DNA of 14,167 bases from Aquificaceae bacterium (GTDB taxonomy: Bacteria > Aquificota > Aquificia > Aquificales > Aquificaceae), in assembly GCA_015487365.1 (NCBI GenBank), contig WFPT01000038.1:1-14167 (forward strand), written 5' to 3'. Below the pieces are notes generated by a model. That model ran no database searches. It worked only from the letters and a program-made list of their open reading frames with translations, and was not told where the DNA came from. This document shows, piece by piece, positions 13,007-14,167 of this stretch. Positions within the stretch are counted from its first letter, which is position 1, and each line of letters begins with the position of its first letter. The translations under genes were made by a program, and so were the position numbers.

Positions 13007-14071
13007 ATGGTGGAAAGTTACCTCTTTCAGATAAATAACAGGATAAGGAGCTTGGAGGAGTTAAAGGGAAGGATAAAGCTAACTAAGGAAGAGGAGGAGG
13101 CCTTTAAAAAGGTAAGTAAGGTCTATCCCTTTGCCATAACCCCCCACTACTTATCTTTAATGGAAAGGGACGAGCCCAACGACCCCATCAGGCTCATGGT
13201 GATACCCAAAAGGGAAGAGCTGAACCCAGAGGTTCAAAGGGGAGGGGAGGAGGACCCCTTCAAGGAGGAAGGAGATATACCCCACATGACCCACCGCTAC
13301 CCTGACAGGTTGCTCATAAGGGTCAGTAACTTCTGTCCTGTCTATTGTAGGTATTGCATGAGGAAGAGAATCTTTAAGGGGAAGGAGGGAGCCATAAGCT
13401 ATAAGGAGCTAAAAAGGATTTTAGACTACCTTAAAAGGAGGGAGGAGGTAAGGGAGGTTATACTCTCGGGGGGGGAGCCCTTCGTCCTATCCAACCAAAA
13501 GCTTGAATTCATTTTAAGGGAGATAAGGAAGATAAAGCACGTAGAGATAATAAGGTTTTCCACCAAGATGCCCGCCCTGGCACCCCAGAGGTTCTTTGAC
13601 CAAAAGCTCTTAGAAATCTTGGAAAAATATTCACCCATCTACATAAACACCCACTTCAACCACCCAAGGGAGATTTCTGAGCAATCGGAGGAAGCATTAG
13701 AAAAGCTTTTGAGGAGGGGAATACCCTTAAACAACCAAGCGGTTCTCTTAAAGGGAATAAACGACGAGCCCCAAGTCCAGCTCCAACTTTCAAGGAAGCT
13801 CCTCAAAGCTAAGGTAAGGCCCTACTACCTCTTCTTCTGCGACCCCATAAAGGGAGCTATGCACTTTAGAACCAGTTTGGAAAAGGGCTTGGAAATTTTA
13901 GAGTTTATGAGGGGTAAGATTTCAGGTTTGGGGATACCAAGGTATGCCTTAGACTTACCGGGCGGGAAGGGTAAGGTTTTCCTTTCCCCCCAAAACCTCA
14001 TTAAGAAAAGGGGGAAGGATTACTACTTTAAGGCCTTCAACGGTGAGGTAGTAAAGGTATCCTTACAGTGA
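13007..14071 (+). CDS. kamA: Lysine 2,3-aminomutase-family radical SAM enzyme
   Basis: A 354-residue radical SAM, PLP-dependent aminomutase. The cluster-binding motif is C110-X3-C114-X2-C117 ([13 protein letters not shown]), and SAM-binding GGEP is at 155-158. The PLP lysine is expected at K323 in LPGGKGKV. D279 ([11 protein letters not shown]) and D316 (YALDLPGG) occupy the places of the two aspartates that bind the lysine amino group in clostridial KamA. The N-terminal about 100 residues, ending [16 protein letters not shown], are usual for the family. The zinc-binding C-terminal cysteine motif of clostridial KamA is missing; the protein stops about 30 residues after the PLP lysine, as in EpmB and short KamA-like proteins. 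Likely substrate is L-lysine (free, giving beta-lysine, or for EF-P modification as EpmB). The start could be ATG 13007 or GTG 13010; the AAGG site is weak. It lies 13 bases after pabC. Confidence 0.88.
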   Translation: MVESYLFQINNRIRSLEELKGRIKLTKEEEEAFKKVSKVYPFAITPHYLSLMERDEPNDPIRLMVIPKREELNPEVQRGGEEDPFKEEGDIPHMTHRYPDRLLIRVSNFCPVYCRYCMRKRIFKGKEGAISYKELKRILDYLKRREEVREVILSGGEPFVLSNQKLEFILREIRKIKHVEIIRFSTKMPALAPQRFFDQKLLEILEKYSPIYINTHFNHPREISEQSEEALEKLLRRGIPLNNQAVLLKGINDEPQVQLQLSRKLLKAKVRPYYLFFCDPIKGAMHFRTSLEKGLEILEFMRGKISGLGIPRYALDLPGGKGKVFLSPQNLIKKRGKDYYFKAFNGEVVKVSLQ

Positions 14072-14167
14072 AGGTGGTCCCCTTACCCTCCTCCGACTGA
14101 ACTTCTACGCTACCCTTTAAAAGATGAACGTACCTTAAAACTATGGGGAGCCCCAAACCCGTCCCCC
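14037..14167 (-). CDS. Histidine kinase, C-terminal end only (partial at right edge)
   Basis: The last 43 codons of a minus-strand gene enter from the right edge. The product segment reads [18 protein letters not shown], then [19 protein letters not shown] and a short tail to TGA at 14037-14039. GTGLGLPIV is the G2 ATP-lid motif of the HATPase_c domain, and [14 protein letters not shown] is the usual last strand of sensor histidine kinases. It therefore encodes the catalytic end of a two-component kinase. The sensing part and partner regulator lie outside the window. Its end overlaps the convergent aminomutase gene by 35 bases. Confidence 0.85.
   Translation of the reverse strand, partial: GTGLGLPIVLRYVHLLKGSVEVQSEEGKGTTFTVRIPLLPHR

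Noticed and set aside
14100..14125. Apparent frameshift between the GTGLGLPIV part and the SVEVQSEEG part of the histidine kinase end
   Set aside because: Careful re-indexing of the reverse complement shows both parts in one frame (codons ..AAG GGT AGC GTA..). The gene end is intact.
1..14167. tRNA or rRNA genes, CRISPR arrays, insertion sequences, prophage or defence genes
   Set aside because: Nearly every base is assigned to a recognisable coding region; gaps are short and hold no such structures, and no repeat pair long enough for a mobile element was seen.

Overview
The window looks like a chromosomal segment from a chemolithotrophic, sulfur-oxidising thermophile of the Aquificales (Aquifex/Hydrogenobacter/Thermocrinis type). 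The signs are very dense packing with overlapping start and stop codons, moderate GC with heavy AGG/AGA arginine use, Lys/Glu/Leu-rich proteins, a sulfur-oxidising heterodisulfide-reductase-like (sHdr) locus, and a DHH-CBS-tRNA nucleotidyltransferase fusion of the kind known from Aquifex. The taxonomic call is inference from family knowledge, not from a search.

Region 1 (1-4943, all minus strand) reads tusA, dsrE3A-like, a second dsrE-like gene, hdrC1, hdrB1, hdrA, and a conserved protein that runs off the left edge. This is a cytoplasmic sulfur-oxidation module. TusA and DsrE-type carriers pass protein-bound persulfide sulfur towards the sHdr complex, whose FAD and Fe-S subunits oxidise it. 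The gene order matches the described C1-B1-A-hyp-C2-B2 arrangement, so hdrC2 and hdrB2 are expected just beyond the left edge. Several non-coding gaps here carry the heptamer CTTATAG, including a perfect 16-bp palindrome upstream of tusA. The hdrB1-hdrA gap holds a GC-rich hairpin that may compete with pairing of the hdrA ribosome-binding site.

Region 2 (about 4944-5274) is a divergent control region and one small plus-strand membrane protein (DUF2892/YgaP-type), with a good sigma-70-like promoter.

Region 3 (5271-9803, minus strand) is a tightly coupled five-gene string: rplT, pheS, an SdhA/FrdA flavoprotein, proC, tatC. Every junction overlaps or is 1 nt apart. The functions (ribosome, tRNA charging, central carbon metabolism, proline synthesis, protein export) are unrelated, as is typical of scrambled Aquificales operons. 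Its end overlaps the end of the DUF2892 gene by 4 bp.

Region 4 (9846-14071, plus strand) holds the 810-residue DHH-CBS-CBS-tRNA nucleotidyltransferase, a PLP class IV lyase/aminotransferase (PabC-like), and a lysine 2,3-aminomutase-family radical SAM enzyme. At the right edge the last 43 codons of a minus-strand histidine kinase overlap the aminomutase end. No tRNA, rRNA, CRISPR or insertion sequence is visible, and no gap between genes exceeds about 140 bases.
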